Made by a program: the position numbers and the translations under genes. Positions 61,971 to 64,000 of a stretch of DNA of 64,000 nucleotides are shown here, one piece after another. The DNA lies in NCBI RefSeq assembly GCF_007828725.1, contig NZ_VIUW01000001.1, forward strand, positions 434,001-498,000, in the 5' to 3' direction. The DNA comes from Marihabitans asiaticum. GTDB lineage: Bacteria > Actinomycetota > Actinomycetes > Actinomycetales > Dermatophilaceae. Numbering within the stretch: position 1 is the first letter of the stretch; each line of letters begins with the position of its first letter. Below the pieces are notes generated by a model. The model was not told the DNA's origin and made no database searches. It saw nothing but the letters and a program-made list of their open reading frames with translations.

Positions 61971-62060
61971 CACAAAACCCAGCCGGCTGGGTCTTGATGA
62001 CCTGGCTGGGTTTCGAGACCCAGCCAGGTCCACGAAACCCAGCCGGCTGGGGTTTGTGGA
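61971..62060. repeat. 90-nt modular palindromic element, copy 2
   Basis: Same 90-nt length and ends as 55841-55930. The inner stem here is a perfect 13 bp, GACCTGGCTGGGT/ACCCAGCCAGGTC, replacing the GAGCTGGC/GCCGGCTC stem of the other copy, so base pairing is kept although sequence differs. Convergent junction of purC and the ArsR gene. Confidence 0.92.
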
Positions 62061-62077
62061 GCGAGGGGGAGTCGGCG

Positions 62078-62650
62078 TCAGGGCCCGGGAAGCTCACGCG
62101 CCGGGAGCATGAAGAGGTGGATGTCCCACGGTCGCGCCCCCTGCGGGTGGTCGGACCGGTTGCGGCCGGCGTACTCGTCGTAGATCTCGCGGAGGCGCTC
62201 GCGCAGCTCGCGCGCCTCGGCGTCGGTGAGCCAACGCCGGCCGCGGCTCGCCGTGCCGACCTCGTCCTCGCCGGCGGCAATCGCGCGCGCCTGTCGAGTG
62301 AGTCCCTCCTGCAGATCGGCGACGAGGCCGAGCAGGTACTCCTCGCTGAGCTCCGGTCCTGCCGCGCGGTGGCCCTCCGGGACGACCGAGATGCTCTCGG
62401 CGGCTGCCCGCCAGGGCCGTTCCCGAGCGTCTCCCGCGGCCTCGCTGCGCACGACGATGCCGGCCTTCTCCAGCGCCCGGAGGTGGTAGCTCGTGGCCGA
62501 AGGGGTGAGCCCGACGATCCCCGCCGCCTCGGTCGCGGTGAGCACTTCGCCGGAGAACAGTTCGGTGATGAGGCGTTGGCGAGCCGGGTGCGCGAGCGCT
62601 CGCAGCGTGCGTAGGTCGCTGATCCGCAGCTCGGTACGTCGTCGTGCCAT
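62078..62650 (-). CDS. ArsR-family winged-helix transcriptional regulator
   Basis: 190 aa. The winged helix at ~8-75 has RTLRALAHPARQRLITELF and PSATSYHLRALEKAGIV, followed by a helical C-terminus (ADLQEGLTRQARAIAAGE). No metal-binding cysteines. TAGAAT lies 7 nt before ATG 62650 on the minus strand, so the mRNA is probably leaderless. It diverges from an MFS gene across a shared palindrome and should repress both. Paralogous in design to the pair at 10009-11920. Confidence 0.87.
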   Translation of the reverse strand: MARRRTELRISDLRTLRALAHPARQRLITELFSGEVLTATEAAGIVGLTPSATSYHLRALEKAGIVVRSEAAGDARERPWRAAAESISVVPEGHRAAGPELSEEYLLGLVADLQEGLTRQARAIAAGEDEVGTASRGRRWLTDAEARELRERLREIYDEYAGRNRSDHPQGARPWDIHLFMLPARELPGP

Positions 62651-62680
62651 GACCTTGATTCTAGGTGGCGCGATACATCG

Positions 62681-62718
62681 TGAAGCAGTACCTTCACATA
62701 TATGAAGGGACTGCTTCA
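62681..62718. promoter_or_regulatory. 38-bp near-perfect palindromic operator over the MFS start codon
   Basis: TGAAGCAGTACCTTCA (62681-62696) faces TGAAGGGACTGCTTCA (62703-62718), with one mismatch (A/G) and a CATATA centre. It covers the ATG of the MFS gene (62702) and the region upstream of the ArsR promoter, an ideal site for blocking both genes. In RNA it could also form a start-codon hairpin. Confidence 0.75.
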
Positions 62719-63916
62719 TGATATCGGCGCAGTCCTCGGCGTCCGCCGGGCGAGGTGGGTACTCCTCGCCCTCGCCGCCTCGGTCGTGGGGGACGGTGCA
62801 GCCCGCGTCGGACTGCTGCTTCGGGTGCACGAGCAGGGCGGGGGCTCGCCCACCCTCGCCGTCCTGCTCGTCCTCTTCGCGCTCCCTCTCGTCTTCCTCG
62901 CCGGAGTCGCCGGCCGGCTCGCCGAGCTGTCCGACGTCCGGCCCGTCGTGCTCGCCGCGGCCGCCACCCAGCTGCTCGCGGCCCTTGCGCTCGCCTGGCA
63001 CGAGAACCTGGTGTGGACCGGAGGCGCGGTGCTCGTGCTCCAGTGCGGCTTCGCACTAGCCAACCCTGCGTGGGTGGTCGCCCTGCCTCGTCTGGTGCCC
63101 GAGAAGCGCGTCGGAACCCTGGTCTCCCTTCATCACGGTGTGCTCGCCATCGCGGCCCCTGCCGGGGCCGCCGCCGGCGGACTCCTCATGGAGTACGCCG
63201 GTGGCTGGTCCCCCTTCGCCCTCGACGCGCTCAGCTGCATCCCGCTGATCCTCGCCGGGCTCCTCCTCACCGGCGAAGGGGGTGAGCAGCCCGGGGGCGC
63301 GGCCGGGAGGGGGGTGCTGCGCACGCTCCTTCCGCTCGACGGAGTCGCTGCGCTGCGCGCGCAGCCGGTCCTTGCGACGTTGACCTTCGCCGTGCTGCCC
63401 TTCGTCGTCGTGCTCGAGTCGGTCAACGCGGTCGAGGTCTTCCTCGTACGGGACGTGCTCGGAGGGAGCGCCGCCGCCTTCGGTTTGTCCGAGGGCGTAG
63501 CCGGAGCGGCCGCCGTGGTCGGCGCGCTGTGGGCGGGCGCGGCTAGGGTCCTGCACGCCCGGGTGACCGGGATCCTCGTGGCACTCGGCGGTGTCGCGGC
63601 TGCGCAGCTCGCGCAGGGCCTCGCGCCCACGATGGCCGTCTACGTCACCCTCGCGGCGAGCGTCGGCCTGCTCATGGGGCGGCTCAACGCGCTCATCATG
63701 ACGCTGATGGTCACCGCGACCGACCCGGCGACGCGAGGGCGGGTGGTCGCCTTCGTCGGTGGGGCCGCGCGCTCGTGCACGGTCCTGGCGATGGCTCTCG
63801 GGGGAGTGCTCGGGACGTTCCTCGGGCCGCGCGCCAGCTTCATCGTCGTCGGGGTGGTCGGGCTGGGTATCTGCGGGTGGGCGACGCGCGCCGTTCGCCT
63901 CGAGTTGGCCCGGTAG
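62702..63916 (+). CDS. MFS transporter regulated by adjacent ArsR protein
   Basis: 404 aa with about 11-12 hydrophobic segments (GDGAARVGLLLRVHEQGGGS; GRLAELSDVRPVV loop after helix 2). No Shine-Dalgarno is visible and the ATG lies inside the operator, so it may be leaderless, with TACCTT at 62689-62694 as a weak -10. Probably an efflux pump; substrate unknown. Confidence 0.85.
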   Translation: MKGLLHDIGAVLGVRRARWVLLALAASVVGDGAARVGLLLRVHEQGGGSPTLAVLLVLFALPLVFLAGVAGRLAELSDVRPVVLAAAATQLLAALALAWHENLVWTGGAVLVLQCGFALANPAWVVALPRLVPEKRVGTLVSLHHGVLAIAAPAGAAAGGLLMEYAGGWSPFALDALSCIPLILAGLLLTGEGGEQPGGAAGRGVLRTLLPLDGVAALRAQPVLATLTFAVLPFVVVLESVNAVEVFLVRDVLGGSAAAFGLSEGVAGAAAVVGALWAGAARVLHARVTGILVALGGVAAAQLAQGLAPTMAVYVTLAASVGLLMGRLNALIMTLMVTATDPATRGRVVAFVGGAARSCTVLAMALGGVLGTFLGPRASFIVVGVVGLGICGWATRAVRLELAR

Positions 63917-63967
63917 TCACTCGCGAGGGCCCTGTGACGGCGTCGCGGGTCGATACCGTCTGGTGCC

Positions 63968-64000
63968 ATGAGTGCGCCCGATGGCGAAGGGCGGGGCCGG
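63968..64000 (+). CDS. start of an unidentified gene, cut by the window edge
   Basis: ATG 63968 opens a frame (MSAPDGEGRG) that runs off the end. It follows the MFS gene by 51 bp. Too short to assign. Confidence 0.3.
   Translation, partial: MSAPDGEGRGR

Overview
The window is 64 kb of very GC-rich DNA (about 70% G+C or more by eye), densely packed with genes. It looks chromosomal and actinobacterial, most likely Micrococcales and perhaps Intrasporangiaceae (Janibacter/Knoellia-like). The reasons are the GC content, many GTG starts, the actinobacterial families DUF3151, DUF5302 and HelD, a zinc-free bL32, a 6C small RNA, and many starts with a TANNNT -10 box only 6-8 nt upstream (leaderless type). 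The genus is an inference. I see no prophage, insertion sequence, CRISPR array, rRNA or tRNA.

Layout. 8-7470 (minus) is a tightly coupled operon: a circularly permuted ATP-grasp/alpha-E protein, transglutaminase, patatin, acyltransferase, esterase and N-formylglutamate amidohydrolase. 7540-12869 holds an SDR, a small DUF7218 protein, an NAD-binding protein, an ArsR/MFS pair and an M23-like protein. 13115-18551 holds a DEAD-box helicase, SRPBCC, a thioesterase, a sugar-lactone oxidase and a PLP aldolase. 18646-25923 is a probable light-response module: a CarH-like B12 MerR regulator, an SDR, a triple-fusion fatty-acid-modifying protein, SRPBCC and a photolyase. 27119-30868 is a 1249-residue DUF2126 transglutaminase, a second locus of the amide-chemistry type seen at the left end. 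31276-41067 holds a CPBP protease and then what looks like a complete N-acetylgalactosamine-type pathway: ROK kinase, PfkB kinase, bisphosphate aldolase, SIS isomerase, DeoR regulator, ABC importer and a NagA-like deacetylase. 41168-53939 is housekeeping: bL32, PlsC fusion, lipid kinase, antiporter, serS, DedA, RNA methylase, aminotransferase, MscS, a secreted repeat protein, fba and DUF3151, ending in a LuxR-type regulator. 54141-61937 carries purA, DUF5302, HelD, 6C RNA, purD, ppk2 and purC. 62078-64000 has a second ArsR/MFS pair and the start of another gene.

Repeat architecture is the most unusual side of the window. Several palindromic element families sit mostly at gene ends: a 90-nt element (55841, 61971), a 71-nt element (42918, 54026), a TTCGAAGA...GTCACCTC palindrome (14619, 46845), and a REP-like element built on TCCCCGGGGA. 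Two copies of the REP-like element lie in frame inside the triple-fusion gene; the others are intergenic at 53945 and, as a three-fold tandem, at 59854. A non-palindromic octamer, CGAAGGGG/CCCCTTCG, recurs roughly every 0.7-0.8 kb in both orientations and all reading frames. A 98-bp duplication flanks a large inverted repeat between the DUF2126 gene and the CPBP gene.

Translational coupling is pervasive: fifteen adjacent gene pairs overlap by 4 nt as ATGA or GTGA.
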